Shown: positions 50,139 through 58,860 of the stretch, piece after piece | Layout of the letters: every line of letters begins with the position of its first letter | How positions within the stretch are numbered: the stretch's first letter is position 1 | Origin: Tepidiforma bonchosmolovskayae | GTDB taxonomy: Bacteria > Chloroflexota > Dehalococcoidia > Tepidiformales > Tepidiformaceae | Assembly (NCBI RefSeq): GCF_008838325.1 | Contig: NZ_CP042829.1 | Location: forward strand, 1,984,001 to 2,048,000 | Direction: 5' to 3' | DNA: 64,000 nt | Translations under genes and position numbers: made by a program | The notes under the pieces: generated by a model | What the model was told of the DNA's origin: nothing | Databases searched by the model: none | The model's input: the letters and a program-made list of their open reading frames with translations, nothing else

Positions 50139-51382
50139 GAGCCGCCCTCGACAACCAGCGACTCCAGCCCGTCCAGCAGGTGCCCCATCCGCTGCCGCTT
50201 CGTCTCCAGGTAGCGGATGTTGTGCGGGTTGGGCGTCGTTACAATCGGCACCCGCTCGACCACCTCGAGCCCGTACGCCTCCAGCCCTGCCCGTTTCGCC
50301 GGGTTGTTGGTAATCAGCCGCATCTTGCTCACGCCGATGTCGCGCAGGATCTGCATGCCGATGCCGTAGTCGCGGCGGTCGGCCGGGAAGCCCAGCGCAA
50401 GGTTGGCGTCAACCGTATCCAGCCCCCGCTCCTGCAGCTCATAGGTCCGCAGCTTGTTGTGCAGCCCGATCCCGCGGCCCTCCTGCCGCATGTACAGGAA
50501 GACGCCGCCCTCCTCGGCGATCATCTTCAGCGCCTTCTCCTTCTGCTCCCCGCAGTCGCACCGCAGCGACCCGAACACATCCCCCGTCACGCACTGGTCG
50601 TGCACGCGCACGAGCGTCGGCCGGTCCGGGTCAATCTCCCCCTTCACCAGCGCGACATGCTCATCCGGCTGCCCCTCTGCCTTATACCCGAGGATCATCA
50701 TCTCCCCGTACGGCGTCGGCAGCCGCGTCTCCGCCACCCGCGTCACCAGCCGCTCCGTCCGCAGGCGGTACCGGATGATGTCGTTCACGGTCACGATGCG
50801 CAGCCCGTGCCGCCGGGCGAACCGCTTCAGGTCCGGCATCCGGGCCATCTGCCCGTCCATCTTCATGATTTCGCAGATGACGGCCGCCGGGTACAGCCCC
50901 GCCAGCTTCGCAAGGTCGACGCTCGCCTCCGTCTGCCCCGCCCGGACCAGCACCCCGCCCTTCCGCGCCCGCAGCGGGAACATATGCCCCGGCCGCGCAA
51001 GGTCCTCAGGGCGTGTCGCCGGGTCGATCAGCACCTGCACCGTCCGCGCCCGGTCCGCCGCGCTGATCCCCGTCGTCACCCCGGTCCGCGCCTCGACCGA
51101 AACCGTGAACGGCGTCCCAAAGCCGGAGGTATTCGAGCGCGGGTCCACCATCAGCGGGAGCTGAAGCTGGTCGCACCGCTCCTCCGTCAGTGAGCAGCAG
51201 ATGAGCCCCCGCCCGTACTTCGCCATGAAGTTGATGTGCTCCGGCGTCACGAACTGCGCCGCAATGCACAGGTCCCCTTCGTTCTCCCGGTCTTCGTCGT
51301 CGGTGATGATGACGAACTTCCCGCGCCGGTACTCCTCGATCGCCTCCGGCACCGTCGCCATCACCGGGTCGCGCTCCGTCAT
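50135..51382 (-). CDS. ribBA: bifunctional 3,4-dihydroxy-2-butanone-4-phosphate synthase / GTP cyclohydrolase II
   Basis: A 415-residue fusion. The N-terminal RibB half has [31 protein letters not shown] and ICEIMK. The C-terminal RibA half has the zinc site [17 protein letters not shown] (C-x10-C-x-C), [14 protein letters not shown] and [12 protein letters not shown]. Catalyses the two entry steps of riboflavin synthesis. Coupled to ribE upstream by ATGA and to ribH by GTGA. Confidence 0.97.
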   Translation of the reverse strand: MTERDPVMATVPEAIEEYRRGKFVIITDDEDRENEGDLCIAAQFVTPEHINFMAKYGRGLICCSLTEERCDQLQLPLMVDPRSNTSGFGTPFTVSVEARTGVTTGISAADRARTVQVLIDPATRPEDLARPGHMFPLRARKGGVLVRAGQTEASVDLAKLAGLYPAAVICEIMKMDGQMARMPDLKRFARRHGLRIVTVNDIIRYRLRTERLVTRVAETRLPTPYGEMMILGYKAEGQPDEHVALVKGEIDPDRPTLVRVHDQCVTGDVFGSLRCDCGEQKEKALKMIAEEGGVFLYMRQEGRGIGLHNKLRTYELQERGLDTVDANLALGFPADRRDYGIGMQILRDIGVSKMRLITNNPAKRAGLEAYGLEVVERVPIVTTPNPHNIRYLETKRQRMGHLLDGLESLVVEGGS

Positions 51383-51975
51383 TGCCCCGCCTCCTGTGCT
51401 CGCGCCTCGAGCAGCGCGTCAACGTACCGCGCCAGGATGTCCGTCTCCAGGTTCACCCGGTCGCCAGGCTTCCGGCCGACCAGGTTCGTGTGCTCCTGCG
51501 TGTACTGCACCAGCGAGACCGAAAAGCTTTCCGCGTCCTTCGCGATGATGGTCAGGCTGATGCCGTCGATGCACACCGGCCCCTTCACCACCATGTACTT
51601 CAGCAGCTCCCTGGGCGCCCGGATCCGTACGATCACGGCATCCCCCTCCGGCATGAACGATTCGATCGTCCCGGTTCCCTCCACCACCCCGCGGACAATG
51701 TGCCCGCTCAGACGGTCGGTCGGGCGGCACGACCGCTCCAGGTTCACCCGGTCCCCGGGCCGCAGCTCACCGAGGTTGCTCCGACGGTACGTCTCCGGCA
51801 TCAGGTTCGCGAAGAACGTGTCCCCGGCGATCTCCGCCACCGTCAGGTCCACCCCGTTGATGGCAATCGAGTCGCCGAGCTTCGTGTCCTGCAGGATGAG
51901 CGGTGCGCGGATGCGCAGCGTCCCCTCGCCCGCCTCCACCACCTCGCCAACCTCTTCGATGATTCCCGTGAACAT
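51379..51975 (-). CDS. ribE: riboflavin synthase, alpha subunit
   Basis: Dismutates two lumazines to riboflavin. The 198 residues contain two related barrels: [12 protein letters not shown] and [11 protein letters not shown] in the first, [10 protein letters not shown] and [22 protein letters not shown] in the second. First gene after the FMN riboswitch. The deaminase/reductase ribD, often first in such operons, is absent. Confidence 0.96.
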   Translation of the reverse strand: MFTGIIEEVGEVVEAGEGTLRIRAPLILQDTKLGDSIAINGVDLTVAEIAGDTFFANLMPETYRRSNLGELRPGDRVNLERSCRPTDRLSGHIVRGVVEGTGTIESFMPEGDAVIVRIRAPRELLKYMVVKGPVCIDGISLTIIAKDAESFSVSLVQYTQEHTNLVGRKPGDRVNLETDILARYVDALLEARAQEAGQ

Positions 51976-52130
51976 CAGCCGTGCCCCTCGCCCGCCGGAT
52001 GGCTGATGTCACCTTGCGCTGCTGCCATCGATGCCTGGCCCCCGGGTCCGTAGTCGCGATCTCCCCGGGGCAGACGGGCATACGACGGCGACCGCCGACC
52101 GGCGCCGCGCATAGCGCAGCGCCAGCCCTG

Positions 52131-52254
52131 TTCTCTCCCATCCGGACTGTTACCGTCGGCCCCGGGATTCCACCGGGTCAGCCCCTCGCCGCGCCAGCGG
52201 CTCGGGGGTCGCGGGCTCTCACCGCCGGTGGGGAATTGCACCCCGCCCCGAGAA
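52131..52254 (-). ncRNA. FMN riboswitch (RFN element)
   Basis: On the minus strand the leader reads GGGGTGCAATTCCCCACCGG, then GAGAGCCCGCGA, then after a variable stem ACCCGGTGGAATCC and AACAGTCCGGATGGGAGA: the conserved RFN blocks in the right order. It is about 155 bases ahead of ribE and would shut the operon off when FMN is plentiful. The 3' part of the leader (51976-52130) holds no other signal I can name. Confidence 0.96.
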
Positions 52255-52261
52255 CATCACC

Positions 52262-52293
52262 TGTATCGTTCGCCTTGGGCTAAGGGTTGTCAA
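52262..52293 (-). promoter_or_regulatory. promoter of the rib operon
   Basis: A perfect TTGACA (minus strand, 52288-52293) with GATACA (52262-52267) some 20 bases on; the -35 is convincing, the spacing of the -10 is loose. It lies just upstream of the FMN riboswitch. Confidence 0.5.
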
Positions 52294-52398
52294 GGGGCCA
52301 GCGCCCGCTGCCGGCGCCCCTCGCTCACCGTTGCCGAGCCCTTGACCCCCCCCCAATTTGTGGCTAGCATGACGAAAATTATGCACCGGAGGTCGCCC

Positions 52399-53148
52399 AT
52401 GAAGCGAGTGGCTGTCATCGTTGCTTGTGCGACAGTCACGCTCGCGTCGTTCACGGCAGAACGGAGCGCTGGGGCACTTGCGACGCAGGTCTGGGTAATG
52501 CCAGCCCATCAGAACGGCGGTGCTTCCGTTGCTGATTATGGACTGCATTTCGACGACTACGCGGGCCTCGGAGCCTATGACTACTCTGGGTCGCTCTCGC
52601 TTTCAACACCGGTCTACGTCCGGGCGATGGCACCCGTCACGCAGGCGTATCCCGTCCGGTACTGGTACTTCCTTGCCGAGGACTGCCGCGTGCGGGCCCG
52701 CATGCAGCGCCTGGTCGCAGGGACCTGGGTCACCGATTACGACCACGACATTGACATCCTTCACGTTTCCACGGCCTCTGTGAGCTCCGGGTACACATCA
52801 GCCGTCAGCTCCGCAGGGCAGTGGCTTGCTTCCGTCGTTGCCAATCCGGGGTATTGTGGGACGAGCGCGCTCCACCTTCATATGGCCATGCGGCCCTCAG
52901 CGTACGTGGCCGTCGTGGATAAGACGGACGACACGTGCTGGGCGAACGGTTCAGAATGTTCGGTAATGGGCGGCAAATCAGTGGGGCTGCATGGACCTTC
53001 GGCTACGTCGTGCCCCGGATATCGTGTCGGCTCGACCATCAACCGGTCGGGCGGGGTTGGCTATTCCCCGTCATGGATTCCCTACTCCTGTCAGAACTGG
53101 TCCTTACGCTGGCGCTCGCCCGACACGCCAGCGTTCGAAGCACATTGA
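52399..53148 (+). CDS. secreted protein with possible M23-like fold
   Basis: A 249-residue protein with a signal peptide (MKRVAVIVACATVTLASFTAE). It has four or more Cys that may pair. The region SSAGQWLASVVANPGYCGTS followed by ALHLHMAMRP recalls the GxHLHF metal motif of M23 endopeptidases, but the first M23 His is not obvious, so it may be inactive or a different fold. Codon use is less biased (more A/T in third positions) than its surroundings. An ACCGGAGG site is seven bases upstream; upstream ATGs (52369, 52381) are less likely. Function unknown. Confidence 0.65.
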   Translation: MKRVAVIVACATVTLASFTAERSAGALATQVWVMPAHQNGGASVADYGLHFDDYAGLGAYDYSGSLSLSTPVYVRAMAPVTQAYPVRYWYFLAEDCRVRARMQRLVAGTWVTDYDHDIDILHVSTASVSSGYTSAVSSAGQWLASVVANPGYCGTSALHLHMAMRPSAYVAVVDKTDDTCWANGSECSVMGGKSVGLHGPSATSCPGYRVGSTINRSGGVGYSPSWIPYSCQNWSLRWRSPDTPAFEAH

Positions 53149-53186
53149 GCGGCCGGGCAGTGGCGCCCGGCGAAAGGAACCGCGCC

Positions 53187-53981
53187 ATGGCTTCATCGAA
53201 CATCTCGTGGAGGCACCCCCGGCAGCTTGCGCTGACGGCAGCCGCACTCGCCGCGGTCATCATCGCCGCCGGCGCGCTCCTCTGGAACGCGAGGAGCGGC
53301 AGCAGCGAGCAGCCGCCGGTGTCTGCAGCCCCGACGCCTACGCCCGGCCTTCTCTCCGGAGTCCCCGCTGACCCCGTTGGGGCGCTTTCCCGGCTGCAGC
53401 AGGAAGCTCCTGCGGCGGCTTCTGCCCTCGATGGGCTCCTCCGCGGCGACCCGGCAGCGACGCTCTCCCGCCTTCGCACCCTGTCGGTCGCCTGCGAAAC
53501 GATCATGGTGCGCGGCGAAACAGACTGCACGCGCCTCGGCGTGGCCCCCGGCACCGTCATCCGAAAGGTGACGCTCGACCGGCGGCCGAACGGCTTCTGG
53601 GCTGATGAAGCCGATGCTCGCAGGGCGGTCGAGTACCTCCTGGCAGGCCCGGTGCCGCGGCTCGACCTCCTCGCCACTATGGCGGATGGCACCACGCTGG
53701 CGATCCTCGGGATCGAACCGCGCGACCCGTTCGACGTCCCCGGCGGGCCTGTGCAGGCCTCCCGCCCCGAGAACCGGGTTGCACGCCTCCAGGTTCACAT
53801 CGCTCCGGACGGGACCATCCTCGGGATCGCTCAGGCCACGTTCTCGACGCCCCCGCTCGAGGTGATCCGCTACGACGAGCACAACGGCATCGGCAGATAC
53901 ACCATCCGCTACGCCTCGCCCGAGCTCCGGCAGCAGGAGGCGGACTTCGCGGCAGGGCTCGCGGACGCCAGCAGGCCTTAG
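53187..53981 (+). CDS. hypothetical membrane-anchored protein
   Basis: A 264-residue product: positively charged N-terminus, one hydrophobic helix (about residues 13-35), Pro/Thr linker (PTPTPG) and a soluble domain with two Cys in ACETIMVRGETDC. No family recognised. An AAAGGAAC site lies seven bases upstream. The stop overlaps the convergent exonuclease stop by four bases. Confidence 0.65.
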   Translation: MASSNISWRHPRQLALTAAALAAVIIAAGALLWNARSGSSEQPPVSAAPTPTPGLLSGVPADPVGALSRLQQEAPAAASALDGLLRGDPAATLSRLRTLSVACETIMVRGETDCTRLGVAPGTVIRKVTLDRRPNGFWADEADARRAVEYLLAGPVPRLDLLATMADGTTLAILGIEPRDPFDVPGGPVQASRPENRVARLQVHIAPDGTILGIAQATFSTPPLEVIRYDEHNGIGRYTIRYASPELRQQEADFAAGLADASRP

Positions 53982-54634
53982 CGTTCCCTCTCGGCCGTCA
54001 GCCGGGCGACCCGTTCCACCAGCTTCACCAGCACGTCGTACGTCGCGTACGCATCCGCCAGCGCCCCGTGCTCCCCCATCCGCCCGATCCCGAGCCGGTC
54101 CGCCACGTGCCCCAGGTTGAACCGGTCCACCTCGCCGTTGCCGCGGAGCAGCGCCCGCGCAATCACCTGCACATCCAGTGCCGCCAGCGCGAACGGCCAC
54201 GGAGACCCCAGCGCACGGAACGCCTCCGCGAGGAAGGCGAGGTCCTGCGCCATCCCCCAGCCGGCGACCACCGCATCCCGTCCTACCGTCGCGAAGCGCT
54301 CCATCGCCGCCTCGAGGTCGAGCGCGGTCTTCCACGCCTTCGGCGAATAGCCGACCACTTTCAGCGCCGCCGGCACGGCGTTTCCGATCCGCTTCGGCCG
54401 CACCCGCGCGCTCCACGACTCCTCCTCCGGCAATCCCGGCGCCAGCGCCGCCCGCACCCCGGCGATGTCGAGAATCTCGTGCACCTGCGGGTTCGGCCCC
54501 GACATCTCCAGGTCCACCACGTACAGCGCTGCTGCGGCGGCGAGGTCAGTGAGTTCCGCCGGTTCGCCCGTCGGCCGTCCCTCCGCATCCAGCCGCCGGA
54601 GCCCCATCGACAGGACCGACTGCAGCGCCACCAT
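53978..54634 (-). CDS. DEDDh exonuclease (DnaQ/RNase T-like)
   Basis: A 218-residue 3'-5' exonuclease-fold protein. Exo I is VVDLEMSGPNPQVHEILDIA (Asp, Glu), Exo II lies in AGWGMAQDLAFL (Asp), Exo III in HGALADAYATYDVL (His and Asp five later), giving the DEDDh set. Resembles oligoribonuclease/DnaQ epsilon proteins; substrate not certain. Its start is three bases after the MFS stop, so they may form a unit. Confidence 0.85.
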   Translation of the reverse strand: MVALQSVLSMGLRRLDAEGRPTGEPAELTDLAAAAALYVVDLEMSGPNPQVHEILDIAGVRAALAPGLPEEESWSARVRPKRIGNAVPAALKVVGYSPKAWKTALDLEAAMERFATVGRDAVVAGWGMAQDLAFLAEAFRALGSPWPFALAALDVQVIARALLRGNGEVDRFNLGHVADRLGIGRMGEHGALADAYATYDVLVKLVERVARLTAERER

Positions 54635-54637
54635 CCC

Positions 54638-55969
54638 CTATACCCTCCGCAGCTCCCGGCTCCCCAAGGCCAGCGCCAGCGTCAGCCCCGCCGCAGCCAG
54701 CATCCACGCCAGCACCGTATGCGGCGCACCCCACCGGTCAATCATTGCCCCCATCAGCAGTCCTGCGAACGGCGTGAGCCCCCACGTCACCGTCTGCAGC
54801 GCCACCACACGAGACCGGAATTCCGGTGCCGCCTTCATTTGCATCAGCGACGCGTTGAACGCCGCATAGATGCTGTGGAACACCCCCGCCACCACCAGCG
54901 CCCCCACCGCGAACCACAGCTCCCGCATGAACGTGAAGCCAGCCACCGACAGGCAGTAGAACAGGCATGCCCACGTCATCGCAGGCCCCAGCCGCTGGCG
55001 GTTCGATGTCGCCGCCACAATCGCACCCCCCGCCAGCGAGCCCAGCCCCACCGCCCCCGCGAGGAAGCCGTACGCCTCCGCACCCTCGTGCAGCACATCC
55101 TTCGCGAAGACCGGCAGAAAGCTGACGTACGGGTAGACCAGCACACTCGGCAACACCGCCATGCCCACGATCAGCGCCATCGGCCGGTCACGCACCACGT
55201 ACGCCAGCCCCCGTCCAACGCTCACGAATGCGTTTTCGTTCCCCTCCCTGAGCTCCGGCTCGAACCGCCGCAGCCGCGCCGTCAGCACCAGCGAGACCAC
55301 CAAGCAGCCCGCCTGCACCTCGAACGTCCCCTCCGTGCCGATCAGTCCGATGAGCGCACCCCCGATCGCCGGCCCGATGACGCGCATCGCATTCCCGCCC
55401 AGCGCATTCAGCGCCACCGCGTTGGTCATCTCCTCCGGTCCCACGGTGTCGAACACCAGCAGGCTCCGGATCGGGCCGGCCAGCGCCTCCACGATGCCCG
55501 CGAGCGCCGCCAGCACGTACACCATCCACAGCTCGATGCTCCCCGTCGAAACCAGCACCGCCAGCAGCACCGCAATCGCCGCGCTCACCGCCGTGTACAC
55601 CATCAGCAGCCCCCGCCGCTCATACCGCCCCGCGATCACGCCTCCGAACGGCGACACCAGCACGAGAAACGCTCCCCGCAGCAGCGCCACCACCGCAAGG
55701 TTCGTCGCCGAACCCCCGAGGTCGTTCACCACCAGCCACCCCTGCCCGATGGTCTGCACCCACGACCCCACCTGCAGCGCCATCGTCGAAAACAGTAGAA
55801 CCCGGAAATCCCGATGCCGAAGCGAGGCCAGCGGCCGGCCGGGCGCCGTCAGGCCCCCCGCACGGGGGCTCCGTTCGGTTCCGGCTACAGCCTGGGAAGA
55901 CAAGCGCGAGCTCCGGGCGCAGGAGCGCCCTCCCCCACAATCCTGCACAATCACCGCCCAACGCTCCAC
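54638..55969 (-). CDS. MFS transporter
   Basis: A 12-helix major facilitator protein, up to 443 residues. The conserved part begins LRHRDFRVLLFSTMALQVG (helix 1), followed by GWLVVNDL and PFGGVIAGRYERRGLLM (loop 2-3 signature). The EntS-like/MFS_3 group fits best. The first 45 residues are Arg/Ala/Gly-rich and probably not translated; a later start is likely. The substrate cannot be told. Divergent from tldD. Confidence 0.88.
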   Translation of the reverse strand: MERWAVIVQDCGGGRSCARSSRLSSQAVAGTERSPRAGGLTAPGRPLASLRHRDFRVLLFSTMALQVGSWVQTIGQGWLVVNDLGGSATNLAVVALLRGAFLVLVSPFGGVIAGRYERRGLLMVYTAVSAAIAVLLAVLVSTGSIELWMVYVLAALAGIVEALAGPIRSLLVFDTVGPEEMTNAVALNALGGNAMRVIGPAIGGALIGLIGTEGTFEVQAGCLVVSLVLTARLRRFEPELREGNENAFVSVGRGLAYVVRDRPMALIVGMAVLPSVLVYPYVSFLPVFAKDVLHEGAEAYGFLAGAVGLGSLAGGAIVAATSNRQRLGPAMTWACLFYCLSVAGFTFMRELWFAVGALVVAGVFHSIYAAFNASLMQMKAAPEFRSRVVALQTVTWGLTPFAGLLMGAMIDRWGAPHTVLAWMLAAAGLTLALALGSRELRRV

Positions 55970-56003
55970 CGGGCCCTTCCCCGATCTCCCCCCGCCGCCC
56001 TGC

Positions 56004-56009
56004 TACGAT
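56004..56009 (+). promoter_or_regulatory. -10 box (TACGAT) of tldD
   Basis: TACGAT 26 bases ahead of the tldD ATG, with CAGGAG as ribosome site between. Confidence 0.5.
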
Positions 56010-56035
56010 CGAACCAACGAATCAGGAGTCCCCAC

Positions 56036-57481
56036 ATGCCAGACCCGGCTGCTGCAGCCCTCCAGTTCTTCCGCGACCGCTTCGCGATCGACCCCGCCGT
56101 CACCTCCACCCTCCTCTCCGTCGCCCTCTCCCGCGGCGGCGACTTCGCCGAACTCTACTTCGAACACCGCACCAACAGCGCCATCACCTGGGAAGACCAG
56201 CACGTCAGATCCGCCACCCGCACCGTCTCCCAGGGGCTCGGGGTCCGCGTCGTCCGCGGCGAAGCCATCGGCTACGCCTGCACCGAATCTTTCGACATGG
56301 AAGCGATGCGCCGCGCCGCCGAAACCGCCGCCCGCATCTCCGCCGGCGAACGCACCCCGCCCCCCATCGACGCTACCCCCTTCCTGGTCGGCACCAGCCA
56401 CTACGACTTCGACCACCCGCTCGTCGCCGAACCTGCCGCCGCCAAGGTCGCGCTCCTCGAACGCGCCGACCGCGCAGCACGCAGCTACGACCCCAGCATC
56501 GCCCGCCTCGACGCCTCCATCGGCGATGAGCTCAAATACATCCTCATCGCCCGCAGCGACGGCAAACTCATCGGCGATGTCCAGCCCCTCATCCGCTTCA
56601 ACGTCTCCGCCCTCTCCCAGCGCGGCGAAAGCCGCCAGGTCGCCCGCCAGGGCGGCGGCGGCCGCATGGGCATCGAATACTTCGAACAGGTCACCACGCC
56701 CGAACAGCTCGCCCGCGAAGCCGCCCGCCAGGCCGTCCTCCAGCAGGACGCCGCCGAAGCTCCCGCAGGCACCCTCCCCGTCGTCCTCGCCGCCGGCGAC
56801 AGCGGCGTCCTCCTCCACGAAGCAGTCGGACACGGCCTCGAAGCCGACTTCAACCGCAAAGGCACCAGCAACTACACCGGCCGCATCGGCCAGCCCGTCG
56901 CCAGCCCCCTCGTTACCGTCGTCGATGACGGCACCATCGCCGCATCCCGCGGCTCCATCAACGTCGACGACGAAGGCAACCCCACCACCCGCAACGTCCT
57001 CATCGAGAACGGCATCCTCCGCGGCTACCTCCACGATGAAATCTCCGCACGCCACTTCGGCGTCGCGCCCTCCGGCTCCGGGCGCCGGCAGACCTTCAAG
57101 GACTACATCATGCCCCGCATGACCAACACCTTCATGCTCCCCGGCGACGACACCCCGGAGGACATCATCCGCAGCGTCGACCGCGGCATCTACGCCGTCT
57201 CCTACTCCGGCGGACAGGTCAATATCTCCAACGGCGACTTCGTCTTCTCTGTCACCGAGGCCTACCTCATCGAGAACGGCCGCATCACCACTCCGCTCAA
57301 GAACGTCATGCTGATCGGCAACGGCCCCGACGTCCTCTCGAAAGTCACCCGCGTCGCCAATGACTACCGTCTCTCCGACGGCCGCTGGACCTGCGGCAAG
57401 GATGGCCAGTCCGTCCCCGTCGGCGTCGGCATGCCGACGGTCCTCGTCTCCGGCATCACCGTTGGGGGCACGAAGCTGTGA
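56036..57481 (+). CDS. tldD: TldD-like metalloprotease subunit
   Basis: A 481-residue protein of the TldD/PmbA family, which with its partner cleaves unfolded peptides and RiPP leaders and also acts on a gyrase inhibitor. HEAVGHGLEADF carries the zinc motif HExxxH near residue 262. Other family segments are MPRMTNTFMLPGDD and GGQVNISNGDFVFSV. CAGGAG site six bases upstream. Stop overlaps the pmbA start (GTGA), so the heterodimer is made together. Confidence 0.93.
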   Translation: MPDPAAAALQFFRDRFAIDPAVTSTLLSVALSRGGDFAELYFEHRTNSAITWEDQHVRSATRTVSQGLGVRVVRGEAIGYACTESFDMEAMRRAAETAARISAGERTPPPIDATPFLVGTSHYDFDHPLVAEPAAAKVALLERADRAARSYDPSIARLDASIGDELKYILIARSDGKLIGDVQPLIRFNVSALSQRGESRQVARQGGGGRMGIEYFEQVTTPEQLAREAARQAVLQQDAAEAPAGTLPVVLAAGDSGVLLHEAVGHGLEADFNRKGTSNYTGRIGQPVASPLVTVVDDGTIAASRGSINVDDEGNPTTRNVLIENGILRGYLHDEISARHFGVAPSGSGRRQTFKDYIMPRMTNTFMLPGDDTPEDIIRSVDRGIYAVSYSGGQVNISNGDFVFSVTEAYLIENGRITTPLKNVMLIGNGPDVLSKVTRVANDYRLSDGRWTCGKDGQSVPVGVGMPTVLVSGITVGGTKL

Positions 57482-58854
57482 CCGCCCGCGCTGCCGAAGG
57501 CATCTCCGCCCTCGACCTTGCCCGCCGCGCCGTCCAGCTCGCCCGCCGGGCCGGCGCAGAGCAGTGCGACGCCATCGTCGTGACCGGCAGCGAAAGCACC
57601 GTCGCGGTCCGCCTCGGCGAGGTCGAGAAGCTCATCGAGGCCGGCTCCCTCGGGCTCGGCCTCCGCGTCATCATCGGCGGCCGCACCGCCGTGTGCTCCA
57701 CGTCCGACCTCACCCCGGCGGCCCTCGAACAGTTCGCCGCCGAGACCGTCGAACTCGCCGCCATCAGCGCCCCCGACGAGTTCGCCGGCCTCCCCGACCC
57801 CTCCCTCTTCGGCCGCCCGGCCGATGCCGCCGCCCTCGGCCTCTACGACGAGCGCATCGAAGCGCTCTCCACCGACGAGAAAATCCGTCTCGCCCTCGCC
57901 GCCGAAGCCGCCGCCTTCGCAGCCGACCCCCGTATCACCAACACCGACGGCGCCTCGCTCTCCACCCACGTCGGCGAGGTCGCCCTCGTCAACTCGCTCG
58001 GCTTCGAAGGGAGCTACCCGGCCACCTCCATTTCCCTCGCGGTCGAAGCCATCGCCGACGATGCCGAGGGGAAGAAGCGCAACGGCTACTGGTTCTCGGC
58101 CGAGCGCTCGCTCTCCCGCCTCGGCGACCCTGAAGAGGTCGGCCGGACCGCCGCCCGCCGCGCCGTCGACCAGCTCGGAGCGCGCAAGCCGGCAACCACC
58201 CGCGTGCCCGTCGTCTTCGAACCGATGATGGCCATCTCCCTCCTCCGCCACCTCGCCGGGTGCGCCACCGGCGACGCCCTCTACCGCGGCGCCACCTTCC
58301 TCGCCGGCCGCGAAGGCCAGCCGCTCGCCTCCCCGCTCGTCACCATCGTTGATGACCCGCGTCTCCCCGGCCGGTTCGGCACCCGGCCCTTCGATGGCGA
58401 AGGCGTCGCAACCCGCCGCAACGTCCTCGTCGAAACCGGGACCTTCCGCGGCTTCCTCTTCGACTGCTACACCGCCCGACGCCTCGGGCGGACCACCACC
58501 GGCAGCGCCTCCCGCAGCCTCGAATCCGCGCCGTCGCCCTCGTCCTCGAACCTCGTCCTCGAACCGGGAAGCCTCGCCCCGGGAGAGATCCTCGCCGGCA
58601 TCCCGGAGGGGCTCTATGTCACCGCACTGATGGGTGCCGGGTTCAACCCCGCCACGGGCGACTACTCCCGCGGGGCTGCCGGCTTCTGGATCGAAAACGG
58701 CCAGCTCAGCTACCCCGTCACCGAAGTCAATGTCTCCGGCAACCTGGCCGCCATGCTGGCCGATATCGACGGGGTCGGGAGCGACCTTACCTGGTTCGGC
58801 TCGGCCGCCGCGCCCACCGTCCGTATCCGCGAGATGACCGTCTCCGGCCGCTGA
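57478..58854 (+). CDS. pmbA: PmbA/TldE-like partner protein
   Basis: A 458-residue paralogue of TldD lacking the HExxxH zinc motif, as in TldE. It has VAVRLGEVEKLIEAGSLGLGLRV at the start, EGVATRRNVLVETGTFRGFL, and FNPATGDYSRGAAGFWIENG at the end. GTG start overlapping the tldD stop. Acts as the substrate-guiding half of the TldD/E heterodimer. No obvious peptide substrate gene is nearby. Confidence 0.92.
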   Translation: MTARAAEGISALDLARRAVQLARRAGAEQCDAIVVTGSESTVAVRLGEVEKLIEAGSLGLGLRVIIGGRTAVCSTSDLTPAALEQFAAETVELAAISAPDEFAGLPDPSLFGRPADAAALGLYDERIEALSTDEKIRLALAAEAAAFAADPRITNTDGASLSTHVGEVALVNSLGFEGSYPATSISLAVEAIADDAEGKKRNGYWFSAERSLSRLGDPEEVGRTAARRAVDQLGARKPATTRVPVVFEPMMAISLLRHLAGCATGDALYRGATFLAGREGQPLASPLVTIVDDPRLPGRFGTRPFDGEGVATRRNVLVETGTFRGFLFDCYTARRLGRTTTGSASRSLESAPSPSSSNLVLEPGSLAPGEILAGIPEGLYVTALMGAGFNPATGDYSRGAAGFWIENGQLSYPVTEVNVSGNLAAMLADIDGVGSDLTWFGSAAAPTVRIREMTVSGR

Positions 58855-58860
58855 GGCGCC

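Noticed and set aside
50135-51975. Fused ribD hidden in ribBA or ribE
   Set aside because: All residues of both proteins are accounted for by RibB, RibA and RibE domains; no deaminase HAE/PCxxC motif is present.
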